Positions 7,827 to 19,682 of a stretch of 64,000 nt of DNA are shown one piece after another. The position numbers were made by a program, and so were the translations under genes. Source of the DNA: Bacillus luti. GTDB taxonomy: Bacteria > Bacillota > Bacilli > Bacillales > Bacillaceae_G. The notes under the pieces are model-generated. The model searched no databases and was not told where the DNA came from. It saw only the letters and a list, made by a program, of their open reading frames with translations. Each line of letters starts with the position of its first letter. The first letter of the stretch is position 1. The DNA lies in NCBI RefSeq assembly GCF_001884105.1, contig NZ_MACI01000021.1, positions 1 through 64,000 on the forward strand, in the 5' to 3' direction.

Positions 7827-8745
7827 TCGTTTCTTTTCTTTGCCATACATTGTTGCATAATAGCGCAATAATTGTTAATGAGGCGCCGGCAATTTCAATT
7901 TTGTCGACTGTATAACCTCGAAAGATGGAACCAATAAGAGCAAGTACAGGAACTAAGTTCATAAATAATATGCCGTTAATAGATGAAATATAGCGATTTC
8001 CTGTGTTCCAGCAAAAGACAGCGATCACACCCGCGATAATCGACATGTAAAAGAGTTCAAAACGAACGCTCACAATTGTACGTAGTGACGGTACAGTAAT
8101 AACGTTTGTATAAGTTAATACAGTGACAATAAAAACGAGTGAAATAGAGCCAAATAAACAAGTTAACGTCGTATACCTGAGTGGTGACCAAGATGGGAAT
8201 TGAGCACCGCCGTTCGTGTAAATGACCCAGCAAGTAACACCACATAGCATAAGTATATTTGTTGAGAAGTGACTGGCAGCTCCGAATAATAAGTGAATAT
8301 TTCCCTTTGAAATGACAAGCATAACACCGATTAGTGCAACGAACATACAAAAGAATGTGTAGTTTTGTGGGCGTTTGTTTTTGGTTATCCACTGCAATAA
8401 TAAAGCGATGAGCGGCATAAGAGACTGAATCATCGCGGCATGGATGGCTCCAGAAGGTCCGGCAAGTTGTTGGCCGTAAAAAACGAGAAATCCGTATCCT
8501 GCGAAACCGACTGTTCCATAAAAGAATAACGAAAGTGTTCTTTTTTCTAAGCGGAGCGAATGTTTACCTTCAGCAATTAAGAGTAGTATAAGGAAAATAA
8601 TAGCTGCTGACCCATATCTGATAGCTGTGAAGAAGAACGGATCGATGAATTGCAAAGCATTCGCCATTACTGGAAACATAAATCCCCAAGCAGTTACAGC
8701 CAGTAAGCATAGGGTGGATCCGAGTAGTATTTGTTTTTTGTTCAA
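7801..8745 (-). CDS. EamA/DMT-family transporter
   Basis: 314 residues with ten hydrophobic segments in two similar halves, the arrangement of the drug/metabolite (EamA) superfamily. The first half contains TAWGFMFPV and the AMIQSLMPLIALLLQW region; the second half contains the MSIIAGVIAVFCWN and FMNLVPVLALIGSIF motifs typical of EamA repeats. It probably exports a metabolite or amino acid at the cytoplasmic membrane; the substrate is unknown. TTG start with AAAGGGGAAAG upstream. It is divergent from a LysR regulator 124 bases away, the usual arrangement for a regulator and its target transporter. Confidence 0.85.
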   Translation of the reverse strand: MNKKQILLGSTLCLLAVTAWGFMFPVMANALQFIDPFFFTAIRYGSAAIIFLILLLIAEGKHSLRLEKRTLSLFFYGTVGFAGYGFLVFYGQQLAGPSGAIHAAMIQSLMPLIALLLQWITKNKRPQNYTFFCMFVALIGVMLVISKGNIHLLFGAASHFSTNILMLCGVTCWVIYTNGGAQFPSWSPLRYTTLTCLFGSISLVFIVTVLTYTNVITVPSLRTIVSVRFELFYMSIIAGVIAVFCWNTGNRYISSINGILFMNLVPVLALIGSIFRGYTVDKIEIAGASLTIIALLCNNVWQRKETTKIPTSVR

Positions 8746-8788
8746 GAGTATCTTTCCCCTTTACATTTCGTTATAGTAAGTTGATGAA

Positions 8789-8813
8789 ATAAGTATAAAG
8801 AGTAATTGCTTAT
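8789..8813. promoter_or_regulatory. candidate LysR operator in the divergent region
   Basis: ATAAG and CTTAT arms form a 25-base imperfect dyad (ATAAGTA at one end, TTGCTTAT at the other) midway between the EamA and LysR starts. LysR proteins commonly bind such T/A-flanked dyads to control both genes. The site is proposed from position and symmetry only. Confidence 0.35.
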
Positions 8814-8869
8814 AGAAGGAAATACCGATTTTTTATGACAGTTATAACTTTTTGTTAGAGGTGTGTACG

Positions 8870-9709
8870 ATGGATTTAGAGGCAGTACGATCGTTTATTG
8901 AAGTAAAGAACACGCGAAGTTTATCAAAGGCAAGTAAGCTTTTACATATTTCTCAACCGGCGCTTAGTAAACAAATTCAAAGGTTAGAAGCGGATTTAGA
9001 GGTTACTTTACTAAGGCGTTCCGCGCAAGGAGTGGAGTTAACAGCGGCTGGAGAGTTATTTATAACAAGAATGTTACCGGTTTTGGAACAGATACAAGAA
9101 GTGAAAGCCGAAATGAAGAAATTTCAAGAGAAGCGGCACATTTCTATAGGCATATTGCCAAGTTTAGCAGCGCATTATATATCGAAATGTAAAGATATAT
9201 TAGGTGACGGATTCGAAGTGGAATGGAAAATTGAGCATACGAAAGTACTAATGGGACTCTTTAAAGAACGGAAGATTGAAGCAATGTTCGTCGATTCAGT
9301 AGTAGAAGGCGCTACGTGTATAAAAGAAATACGAGAAGAAAAAATGGTTTGTGTCGTTTCAAATGATCATCTTTATAAAGTGAAAACAGTAATCAGAATG
9401 GAAGATTTGCAAAATGAAAAGTTAATCGTCTATCCAGAAATCTGTGATGTAAGGAAAATGATTACGAACATGTTTCAAGGGATAGGTGCGAAGCCAATCA
9501 TTGCGTTTGAAACTTCTTATGCAGAGCCGATGCTTGCGATGGTCAGTGCTGGACTTGGTATTACGTTACTTCCAGAAATGGTAGTAGAGCAAGCGATAAA
9601 GCAAGGGAATGTGAATGCAATTCCTATTGAACCTCCACTTGTGCGCAAAATTTATTTCGCATCTCATATGGAAGAGAACCTGTTACTACAATCATTTGAG
9701 GATAGATAG
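8870..9709 (+). CDS. LysR-family transcriptional regulator
   Basis: 279 residues. Residues 1-60 form the winged helix-turn-helix (MDLEAVRSFIEVKNTRSLSK, then ISQPALSKQIQRLEADL) and the remainder is the periplasmic-binding-like effector domain, with VSAGLGITLLPE near the C terminus. The ATG at 8870 follows AGAGGTG; an in-frame TTG at 8852 has no ribosome site. It is divergent from the EamA transporter gene and most likely controls it in response to a small molecule that the transporter moves. The effector cannot be deduced. Confidence 0.85.
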   Translation: MDLEAVRSFIEVKNTRSLSKASKLLHISQPALSKQIQRLEADLEVTLLRRSAQGVELTAAGELFITRMLPVLEQIQEVKAEMKKFQEKRHISIGILPSLAAHYISKCKDILGDGFEVEWKIEHTKVLMGLFKERKIEAMFVDSVVEGATCIKEIREEKMVCVVSNDHLYKVKTVIRMEDLQNEKLIVYPEICDVRKMITNMFQGIGAKPIIAFETSYAEPMLAMVSAGLGITLLPEMVVEQAIKQGNVNAIPIEPPLVRKIYFASHMEENLLLQSFEDR

Positions 9710-11648
<1,939 letters not shown>

Positions 11649-11801
11649 TGTAATTTTGAAGACGATGTTGCTATAATGAATAGCGGAATACAGTAAGGTT
11701 GTTCGTTTGAAAATATAACGGAACCTTTGAGTAGTCTTAGCGTAATTACACGTATTTGTGATATGATTATATGATGTGATAGCGCTGAAAGGGGAAGAAC
11801 G

Positions 11802-12944
11802 ATGATCTATTTTGATAATAGTGCGACGACGAAGCCATATCCAGAAGCCCTTCAATCGTACGTAACGGTTGCTGGAAAATATTTTGGAAATCCTTCTTCC
11901 ATTCATTCGCTAGGAGGAGAGGCAGAGCGTCTATTAACACAATCAAGAACAATTGCAGCGCAGCTCCTTCACGTTAAACCTTCTGAAATTATTTTCACAT
12001 CAGGTGGAACGGAAGGGAATAACCTTGCGATTAAAGGGATTGCGATGAGGAATCGTTCGCGCGGCAAACATATCATTACAACGAATATTGAACACGCGTC
12101 TGTGTTTGAAGCATATAAGCAATTAGAAGAGCTTGGGTTTGATGTAACATATTTACCGGTTAACGAGCATGGTGTTGTATCGGTAGAAGATGTAAAGCAA
12201 GCACTTCGTGAAGATACGATTCTTGTGTCAATTATTCATGTGAACAACGAGACTGGAGCAATTCAGCCTGTTGCTGAAATTGGAACGTTATTATCGAATT
12301 ATCCGAAAATAAGATTCCATGTGGACCATGTACAAGGGATAGGAAAAGTACCGCTTGATTTATACGCTTCTCATATTGACCTTTGCTCAATATCTGGACA
12401 TAAATTCCATAGTGTAAAAGGAACGGGCCTTCTTTATGTACGTGATGGCGTAAGGTTAGATCCAATTTTATCAGGCGGTCAACAAGAGCTTAAATATCGC
12501 TCTGGTACAGAAAATTTACCTGGCATTGTAGCGATGGTGAAAGCACTTCGCATGACGATGGAACAAGTGAAAGAAAAGATAGCTCATTTGCAAAGTTTAC
12601 AAACAGAGCTTGTCCGTTTCTTTAAAGAGATGGAAGATGTAACGATTAATACGTCGCTTGCATATGCAGCACCACACATTTTAAATGTATCGTTTGTTGG
12701 TTTAAAACCAGAAGTGGTCGTTCATGCTTTAGAAGAACACGGTGTTTATGTATCAACGAAGTCTGCTTGTTCTTCAAAAGCAAATGAAGTGAGCAGAGTG
12801 TTAGTGTCAATGGGAGTACCACATGCCGCAGCTGCAAGTGCGATTCGCATTAGTTTGGCACCAGAAAACACGATGGAAGAAGTAAAACAATTTGAAGGTA
12901 TTGTGAAAGAGACGATGCCAAAATTATATGAAGTGATGAGGTAA
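11802..12944 (+). CDS. nifZ: cysteine desulfurase NifZ (NifS-like)
   Basis: 380 residues of the class V aminotransferase fold. It moves sulfur from cysteine to its own active-site cysteine as persulfide, for transfer to ThiI. Lys201 in SISGHKFHSVKG holds PLP; Cys323 in STKSACSSKANEVS is the persulfide cysteine on a short loop, as in NifS group II/III proteins; TSGGTEGNNLA and the HVDHVQGIGK segments bind PLP. The start follows GAAAGGGGAAG. thiI begins seven bases after its stop, as in B. subtilis where NifZ is the dedicated ThiI partner for 4-thiouridine in tRNA. Confidence 0.93.
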   Translation: MIYFDNSATTKPYPEALQSYVTVAGKYFGNPSSIHSLGGEAERLLTQSRTIAAQLLHVKPSEIIFTSGGTEGNNLAIKGIAMRNRSRGKHIITTNIEHASVFEAYKQLEELGFDVTYLPVNEHGVVSVEDVKQALREDTILVSIIHVNNETGAIQPVAEIGTLLSNYPKIRFHVDHVQGIGKVPLDLYASHIDLCSISGHKFHSVKGTGLLYVRDGVRLDPILSGGQQELKYRSGTENLPGIVAMVKALRMTMEQVKEKIAHLQSLQTELVRFFKEMEDVTINTSLAYAAPHILNVSFVGLKPEVVVHALEEHGVYVSTKSACSSKANEVSRVLVSMGVPHAAAASAIRISLAPENTMEEVKQFEGIVKETMPKLYEVMR

Positions 12945-14165
<1,221 letters not shown>

Positions 14166-14192
14166 AACCATAAATTACCATATCTAAAATAT

Positions 14193-14222
14193 GTATGAAG
14201 TCATGTTGTTTATCACACTCTA
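14193..14222 (+). promoter_or_regulatory. candidate sigma-G promoter of the SASP gene
   Basis: GTATG at 14193-14197 and CACTCTA at 14216-14222 are 18 bases apart, matching the forespore sigma-G consensus (GHATR-N18-CATWHTA) except at one -10 position. SASP genes are sigma-G-dependent. The resulting leader would be short (about 16 bases), which weakens the call. Confidence 0.35.
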
Positions 14223-14245
14223 TACTCACAAGGAGGTGATACAAC

Positions 14246-14440
14246 ATGGCAAGCACAAATAAATTAGCAGTGTCTGGTGCTCAAGCAGCATTAGATCAAA
14301 TGAAATACGAAATCGCTCAAGAGTTTGGTGTTCAACTTGGAGCTGATGCAACATCTCGCGCTAACGGTTCTGTTGGTGGCGAAATCACTAAACGTCTAGT
14401 TTCACTAGCTGAGCAACAATTAGGCGGTTTCCAAAAATAA
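14246..14440 (+). CDS. sspA: alpha/beta-type small acid-soluble spore protein
   Basis: 64 residues starting [20 protein letters not shown]. These proteins coat forespore DNA, shift it to an A-like form and protect it from UV and heat; the protease GPR degrades them at germination. The GPR recognition segment [10 protein letters not shown] and the second conserved block [17 protein letters not shown] are both present, and length is normal. A perfect AAGGAGGTG ribosome site lies seven bases before ATG. Position after thiI is conserved with B. subtilis sspA. Confidence 0.97.
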   Translation: MASTNKLAVSGAQAALDQMKYEIAQEFGVQLGADATSRANGSVGGEITKRLVSLAEQQLGGFQK

Positions 14441-14458
14441 TCCCATATATGATGGCTT

Positions 14459-14490
14459 AGAAAGAGCGGGTTCTCCCGCTCTTTCTTTTT
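14459..14490 (+). terminator. SASP gene terminator
   Basis: AGAAAGAGCGGG pairs perfectly with CCCGCTCTTTCT around TTCT, then TTTTG. Confidence 0.92.
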
Positions 14491-14616
14491 GTTGTTTGTA
14501 TCGTGATACATTTATTTCGACATAGACGTGAAAAATTTGTCAAAAGAAGAGGGTTCAAAATTAACTGAAAATTCTTTATTATAAAAGGGAGGCATAGAAA
14601 TGAAGGAGGATATTTT

Positions 14617-16203
14617 ATGAAAAGAGAGGAATTATTGGCGCCACCGTCTTATAACTTAGTTTCTGAAATAGAGAAATATACAGGTGATAAAGAGAAGCTT
14701 GCTTTAATTTGGCAAGATGATAAAGGGAATAGAAAAGAAGTTACATATTGTGAATTAATGCAAGGTGCGAATAAAATTGGAAACGCTTTTATAAAAAGTG
14801 GTTTACAAAAAGGGGACAAGCTTCTCATTATGATGCCGCGCTTAATTGAAGCTTATATGACGTATATTGCTGCAATTAAAGCGGGATTTGTTGTGATTCC
14901 AAGTTCGGAAATGTTACGCAAAAAAGATATCGAATATCGTATCGGGCATGGGGAAGTAAAAGCGATTGTAAGTTATGAACCGTATATTGGACAATTTGAT
15001 GATATAGAGGCGATGGAATCTCTTCAAAAATTCGTCCTGAGCGAGCAGTCAGTAGATGGCTGGATGAATTTAAAAACAGCATTAGAAACAGAAAGCGATA
15101 GGCTAGAAATGGCGAAGACAGACAAAGAAGATATGGTCTTTTTGTCTTATACGTCAGGGACGACAGGAAATCCAAAAGGTGTCGTTCATACACATGCGTG
15201 GGCATATGCTCATTTACGTACGAGCGCCCCAAATTGGCTCGGAATTGAAGAGAATGATGTTGTATGGGCGACGGCTAGTCCGGGCTGGCAAAAGTGGATT
15301 TGGAGCCCGTTTTTAGCAACTCTCGGCTCAGGGGCAACGGGATTTGTATATCACGGTAAATTTGAACCGAAAACGTATTTGAATTTATTAGATGATAATA
15401 AAGTGAATGTGCTTTGTTGTACGCCGACTGAGTATAGATTAATGGCAAAAGTAGAAAATTTAAGTGAGTACAATTTAGAAGCGTTACATAGCGCTGTATC
15501 GGCCGGTGAACCACTAAATAGGGAAGTTATTGAAACGTTCCAAAGGCATTTCGATATTACAGTGAGAGATGGTTATGGGCAAACGGAAAACACACTACTT
15601 GTTGGGACAATGAAAGGGATGGACATTAGACCAGGATCAATGGGGAAACCGACGCCAGGCAACCATGTTGATATCGTAAATGAGGAAGGAGTTCCTGTAC
15701 AACTTGGAGAAGTTGGTGATATTGCAGTTCACATTGAAACACCAGCCCTCTTTAAACAATATTATAAAGATGACGAGCGTACAGCGATGCAATTCCGTGG
15801 TGATTATTATATTACTGGTGACAAAGCCAAGAAAGATGAAGACGGCTATTTCTGGTTTGAAGGACGCGGAGATGATATCATTATTAGCTCTGGCTATACA
15901 ATCGGGCCGTTTGAAGTAGAAGATGCACTTGTAAAACATCCATACGTAAGAGAATGTGCGGTTGTTGCAAGTCCAGATGAAATTCGTGGAAGTGTCGTGA
16001 AGGCATTTATTGTATTAAGAGAGAATATAGAAAAGAACGAAGAAACATTAATTCCAGTACTACAACAACACGTCAAAGAACTTACTGCACCATATAAATA
16101 CCCTCGCAAAATTGAATTTGTAGATGAACTACCAAAAACGATTTCTGGAAAAATTCGCCGCATTGAACTTAGAAACCAAGAGATGGAGCTTCCTTCAAAA
16201 TAA
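14617..16203 (+). CDS. mbcS: AMP-forming acyl-CoA synthetase (MbcS/YtcI type)
   Basis: 528 residues of the ANL adenylating family, cytosolic. It activates a short or branched/medium-chain carboxylic acid with ATP and CoA. Motifs: phosphate loop YTSGTTGNPKG at residues 178-188, DGYGQTEN, ITGDKAKKDEDGYFWFEGR, and the catalytic lysine in PKTISGKIRR near the C terminus. B. subtilis ytcI at the same place (after sspA, before ytcJ) is related to methylbutyryl-CoA synthetase MbcS, which lets cells make branched fatty acids from exogenous acids. That substrate is inferred from synteny. The ATG follows AAGGAGGATATTTT. Confidence 0.85.
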   Translation: MKREELLAPPSYNLVSEIEKYTGDKEKLALIWQDDKGNRKEVTYCELMQGANKIGNAFIKSGLQKGDKLLIMMPRLIEAYMTYIAAIKAGFVVIPSSEMLRKKDIEYRIGHGEVKAIVSYEPYIGQFDDIEAMESLQKFVLSEQSVDGWMNLKTALETESDRLEMAKTDKEDMVFLSYTSGTTGNPKGVVHTHAWAYAHLRTSAPNWLGIEENDVVWATASPGWQKWIWSPFLATLGSGATGFVYHGKFEPKTYLNLLDDNKVNVLCCTPTEYRLMAKVENLSEYNLEALHSAVSAGEPLNREVIETFQRHFDITVRDGYGQTENTLLVGTMKGMDIRPGSMGKPTPGNHVDIVNEEGVPVQLGEVGDIAVHIETPALFKQYYKDDERTAMQFRGDYYITGDKAKKDEDGYFWFEGRGDDIIISSGYTIGPFEVEDALVKHPYVRECAVVASPDEIRGSVVKAFIVLRENIEKNEETLIPVLQQHVKELTAPYKYPRKIEFVDELPKTISGKIRRIELRNQEMELPSK

Positions 16204-16227
16204 TTTCGAAAATAGAGTAGTAAATAG

Positions 16228-16257
16228 TTGAATGAAATGTAAAACGTATGATAATAT
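16228..16257 (+). promoter_or_regulatory. candidate sigma-A promoter before the VOC gene
   Basis: TTGAAT (16228-16233) and TAATAT (16252-16257) are 18 bases apart, 50 bases upstream of the next gene. Just after it, an AAAACGAAC / GTTCGGTTTT hairpin (16259-16283) may terminate the acyl-CoA synthetase transcript. Confidence 0.35.
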
Positions 16258-16306
16258 AAAAACGAACACAAGTTCGGTTTTATAAATTAAAAAAAGAGGT
16301 GTCCGT

Positions 16307-16738
16307 ATGATTTTAGGTATTAATCCTTACTTAGTTTTAGATGGTAGTGGGCAAGAAGCTGTTCAGTTTTACAAAGAGGCGTTAGATGCAAAAGTAGAAA
16401 TTATGCAAACTTTTGGTGACATGCCTGAAAATCCAGAATACCCAGTTCCAGCTGAAGCGAAAGAGCGCGTTTTACACGCTACTTTAAAAGTTGGTAATAC
16501 GGATCTTATGATTTCTGATACATTCCCAGGTCAAGGGCATGCAATTGGATCTCAAGTAACAATTGCAATTCAAATTAGTGACGCGGAAAAAGCGAAAGAA
16601 GTATTCGATAAGTTACAAGAAGGTGGCGAAGTTATTATGCCACTCCAAGAAACATTCTGGAGCCCAGCATACGGACAAGTAAAAGATAAATTTAATATTG
16701 AATGGCAAGTTACAACGTCTACTACTGAGCAAAAGTAA
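16307..16738 (+). CDS. VOC/PhnB-like glyoxalase-fold protein
   Basis: 143 residues with two beta-alpha-beta-beta-beta halves of the vicinal-oxygen-chelate fold. The opening INPYLVLDGSGQEAVQFYKEAL and the later TFWSPAYGQVKDKFNIEWQV are typical of the PhnB/YjdN branch. Its reaction is unknown; members of this branch have been linked to metal-dependent chemistry on small substrates but often lack full metal ligands. The start follows AAAAAGAGGTG. It lies between mbcS and ytcJ, where I do not recall a B. subtilis counterpart, and has its own promoter candidate and terminator. Confidence 0.8.
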   Translation: MILGINPYLVLDGSGQEAVQFYKEALDAKVEIMQTFGDMPENPEYPVPAEAKERVLHATLKVGNTDLMISDTFPGQGHAIGSQVTIAIQISDAEKAKEVFDKLQEGGEVIMPLQETFWSPAYGQVKDKFNIEWQVTTSTTEQK

Positions 16739-16747
16739 TTTTTAGAA

Positions 16748-16785
16748 AAAGCACCATTTTTAATCGAAATGGTGCTTTTTTTATA
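16748..16785 (+). terminator. terminator of the VOC gene
   Basis: AAAAGCACCATTT pairs with AAATGGTGCTTTT across a TTAATCG loop, then more T residues. Confidence 0.9.
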
Positions 16786-16826
16786 CGTTCTAATTTCGTA
16801 GACTAAAATAAAAAGGGGATGAATAT

Positions 16827-18461
16827 ATGGGAGAAATTTGGCATGGCGGCACTATTTACACGATGAGAGAAGAAAGTGAAAAAGTGGATGCGATTTACGT
16901 TGAAAACGGTATGATTGTTGATGTCGGGAGTAAAGAAGAGTTAGAAAACCGATACTTTGCGGAGAAATTGCATGACTTAGAAGGAAAAACGATGATTCCA
17001 GGTCTCGTTGATAGTCATATGCATCTTATTGGTCATGGGGAGAGGCTACTTCGTCTAGACCTATCCAATTGTACATCTTATAGCGAAGTGCTTACTCTCG
17101 TTCGGAAGCGAGTAGAAGAAGCACCAAAAGGGTCTTGGATTATTGGAGAAGGATGGAATGAAAATAACTTTACAGACACAAAAGACGTTCACGCGCGTGA
17201 TCTAGATATCATTTCGAAAGAACATCCCATTTTATTAAAGCGAGTTTGTCGTCACGTTACATGGGTGAACTCATACATACTGCAAAAAGCGAACATAACA
17301 GAAAAGGCAAAAGACCCGAAAGGTGGAAAAATTGGCCGGGATTCATCAAATATGTTAACAGGGCTTTTATATGAACAAGGACAAGAATTAATTAAACATG
17401 TTCAGCCTGAAATTGATGAAGCTTATTTACGAAGAGCGCTGCAAACAGCGATTAAAGATTGTTGGCAATATGGACTCGTTGGTGGGCATACGGAAGATTT
17501 AAATTATTATGGTGGTTTTAGAAAAACGTATAATGCGTTTTCTTATGTTATAAAAGAAATGCCATTTAAAGCGCACTTACTCGTTCACCATGAAGTAGCG
17601 AATGAACGAAAAGAATATGAAGATGAGCACTATATTGAATTTGGTGCCATGAAAATTTTTTCTGATGGCTCTTTTGGCGGAAGAACAGCTTTATTAAGTG
17701 AACCGTATGAAGATGAGAAGGAAACGAATGGTGTTGCAATTTTTTCATGTGAAGAGCTTGCGGAGTTAGTGAAAAAAGCACGAGATTTACATATGCCAGT
17801 TGCCATTCATACAATTGGTGATTTATCACTGGAATACGTCATTGATGCACTCGAATTATATCCACCAGCAAAAGGATTACGTGACCGCATTATTCATTGT
17901 CAGCTTGCTCGTGAAGCATTGATTGAACGAATGAAACAATTACCAGCTATTATCGATATTCAGCCTGTCTTTGTATCATCGGATTTCCCGTCAGTAATTG
18001 AAAAACTAGGAGAGCGTCGTCTCCGTTACGCATACGCTTGGAAGACGCTATTAGAAGCTGGATTGCACTGTAACGGTGGCTCTGACGCACCAATTGAACA
18101 AGTAAACCCTTTCTTAGGTATATATAGTGCTGTTACACGTAGAAGTTTTATTGACGGCGTATGTTATATGCCAGAAGAAAGGCTAACAGTATATGAGGCT
18201 GTTTCTTTATTTACAACAGGAAGTGCCTATGCAATCGGAAAAGAAGCGAAGCGGGGCCAAATTACAAAAGGATATGAGGCAGACTTTACGATAATAGACC
18301 GCAATATTTTTGAAATAGAAGCAGAAGAAATAAGAGAAGTGCAAGCAGCGATGACTGTTATTGATGGGAAGATTGTTTATCCCGCTTTAATGGGCAGTAA
18401 GACCCCCACCTCAAAATTCAGCGAAAGCAAAGAAGTTAGGTGGGGGATCAACTGCCCATAA
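16827..18461 (+). CDS. ytcJ: amidohydrolase YtcJ with a C terminus replaced by a bcr1 insertion
   Basis: 544 residues of the metal-dependent amidohydrolase family 3. His64 and His66 in VDSHMHL start the metal site; the carboxylated-lysine region, AIHTIGD and GGSDAPIEQVNP are later site motifs. It is probably an N-acyl or imide hydrolase in the cytosol; the substrate is not known. The last 26 codons, after GKIVY, lie wholly inside a bcr1 repeat. If the repeat and one TTTAT copy are removed, the gene reads TAT AGA AAA GAA GTG TGA, ending in YRKEV. The family core looks intact, so the enzyme may still work with a foreign tail. Confidence 0.88.
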   Translation: MGEIWHGGTIYTMREESEKVDAIYVENGMIVDVGSKEELENRYFAEKLHDLEGKTMIPGLVDSHMHLIGHGERLLRLDLSNCTSYSEVLTLVRKRVEEAPKGSWIIGEGWNENNFTDTKDVHARDLDIISKEHPILLKRVCRHVTWVNSYILQKANITEKAKDPKGGKIGRDSSNMLTGLLYEQGQELIKHVQPEIDEAYLRRALQTAIKDCWQYGLVGGHTEDLNYYGGFRKTYNAFSYVIKEMPFKAHLLVHHEVANERKEYEDEHYIEFGAMKIFSDGSFGGRTALLSEPYEDEKETNGVAIFSCEELAELVKKARDLHMPVAIHTIGDLSLEYVIDALELYPPAKGLRDRIIHCQLAREALIERMKQLPAIIDIQPVFVSSDFPSVIEKLGERRLRYAYAWKTLLEAGLHCNGGSDAPIEQVNPFLGIYSAVTRRSFIDGVCYMPEERLTVYEAVSLFTTGSAYAIGKEAKRGQITKGYEADFTIIDRNIFEIEAEEIREVQAAMTVIDGKIVYPALMGSKTPTSKFSESKEVRWGINCP

Positions 18462-18533
18462 AAGTCCGATTGGTGAAGGCTAATAATCAGTGGGGGATGA
18501 AGAAAACCCCCACTGATTAAAGTTTCACTTTAT
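18376..18533 (-). repeat. bcr1-type repeat, copy B (complete), inside the 3' end of ytcJ
   Basis: A 148 bp repeat (18381-18528) in reverse orientation, flanked by TTTAT at 18376-18380 and 18529-18533. Internal inverted segments are TGGGCAGT / ACTGCCCA and AATCAGTGGGGG / CCCCCACTGATT. It is the cleanest copy in the window: its arms pair better than those of copy A. It supplies the last 26 sense codons and stop of ytcJ and lies antisense to that gene. Confidence 0.85.
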
Positions 18534-18626
18534 AGAAAAGAAGTGTGAGAATATATCAGCGATTATTGAAATATATCGACTTACCGACAAAAGATGACGA
18601 AAACCGCGACCGATAGAGAGAGAAAG

Positions 18627-18670
18627 AAAAACCGTCGTATTATGGAATTCCCATAATGCGACGGTTTTTT
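18627..18670. terminator. bidirectional terminator
   Basis: AAAAACCGTCG and ATTATGG pair with CCATAAT and CGACGGTTTTTT. It lies between the displaced ytcJ end and the convergent NAD kinase gene and was probably the original ytcJ terminator. Confidence 0.85.
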
Positions 18671-18674
18671 AATG

Positions 18675-19478
18675 CTATAAAAACGTTCTCTGTACTTTTT
18701 CCCAGAACGAATTATTTTTTAATTTAACTGTTTTAATTTGTTTATCGCTTAAGCGCACAACAATTTTTTCAACTTGTTTAATGCTAAGCGCTTCGTTATC
18801 CATACCGATAACAGGATAATCGTTACCGTCTGGTCGTAGTTTTAAAGTTAATGTACGTTTGTGATTTAAAATGAACGGTGAACCAAGTGTACGGTATGTG
18901 TTGTTATTTAAAGATGCTAGTTCACTTACTTGGAAACACGGGATAAGTGGATCAACAACTGCGCCGTGTAATGATTTATTGTAAGCAGTACTGCCTGTTG
19001 GTGTGGAGATAACTAACCCATCACCTCTAAATGTTTCGAAATATAAATCGTCGACGTGTACATCTACAACAAATGTTTTAATGATACTAGAGCGTAATGA
19101 GAGCTCATTTAAACAATGGAAAGATGTACCGTGATCTACATCTACTTGAATTGTTGGATACTTTCGCACTTCAATTTCGTTCTTTGTAATTTCTTGAAGG
19201 GCTGTATCAACGTGATCGATGTGGAAATCGCAGTAGAATGAAATTTCATCATTCGTAGAAATCCCTGCGTATAAGCAATCTTCTCTAAAACCGGTTTTAC
19301 GAACGGCTTGTAAGAAAGTTCCATCATCTCCAACGCTGACGATAGCGTTTGCATTTTTTGGATGATCTAATATGGTAAATCCATTCTCCTCTAAAATACT
19401 ATAGATTGGTTTCATTTTTTCAACGAGCGTTATTTTGTCATCACCATAAAAGAAAAATAAATTGCGACGATTTGCCAT
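18675..19478 (-). CDS. ytdI: NAD kinase 2 (PpnKB/YtdI type)
   Basis: 267 residues. It phosphorylates NAD to NADP using ATP or polyphosphate. Visible motifs are VSVGDDGTFLQAVR (GGDG-type loop), LNELSLRS (NE/D motif) and ISTPTGSTAYNKSLHGAVVDP, the conserved Thr-Pro-Thr-Gly-Ser nucleotide segment. The ATG at 19478 is chosen because GGAGGGATACATA precedes it; a GTG at 19493 would overlap that site. Bacillus has two NAD kinases, and synteny with ytcJ and ytfI identifies this as the second (YtdI). In B. subtilis sppA and yteJ lie between ytdI and ytfI; here only about 200 bases separate them. Confidence 0.9.
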   Translation of the reverse strand: MANRRNLFFFYGDDKITLVEKMKPIYSILEENGFTILDHPKNANAIVSVGDDGTFLQAVRKTGFREDCLYAGISTNDEISFYCDFHIDHVDTALQEITKNEIEVRKYPTIQVDVDHGTSFHCLNELSLRSSIIKTFVVDVHVDDLYFETFRGDGLVISTPTGSTAYNKSLHGAVVDPLIPCFQVSELASLNNNTYRTLGSPFILNHKRTLTLKLRPDGNDYPVIGMDNEALSIKQVEKIVVRLSDKQIKTVKLKNNSFWEKVQRTFL

Positions 19479-19682
19479 TATGTATCCCTCCACTGCAGTT
19501 AGATTTTCTAGTTTTAGTGCTTCATACCATTAGAATCTATTCTCGATGATATGTTCAAATAATATATTTCGATATAAATTGTCAAAACACCTTTTTATTT
19601 TTAGAAAAATTTTTATATTCAATTTTATCAACGGTTGTTTAATGATGAATAAACTTGTCGATAATGGGTACGGAGTGAAAGG

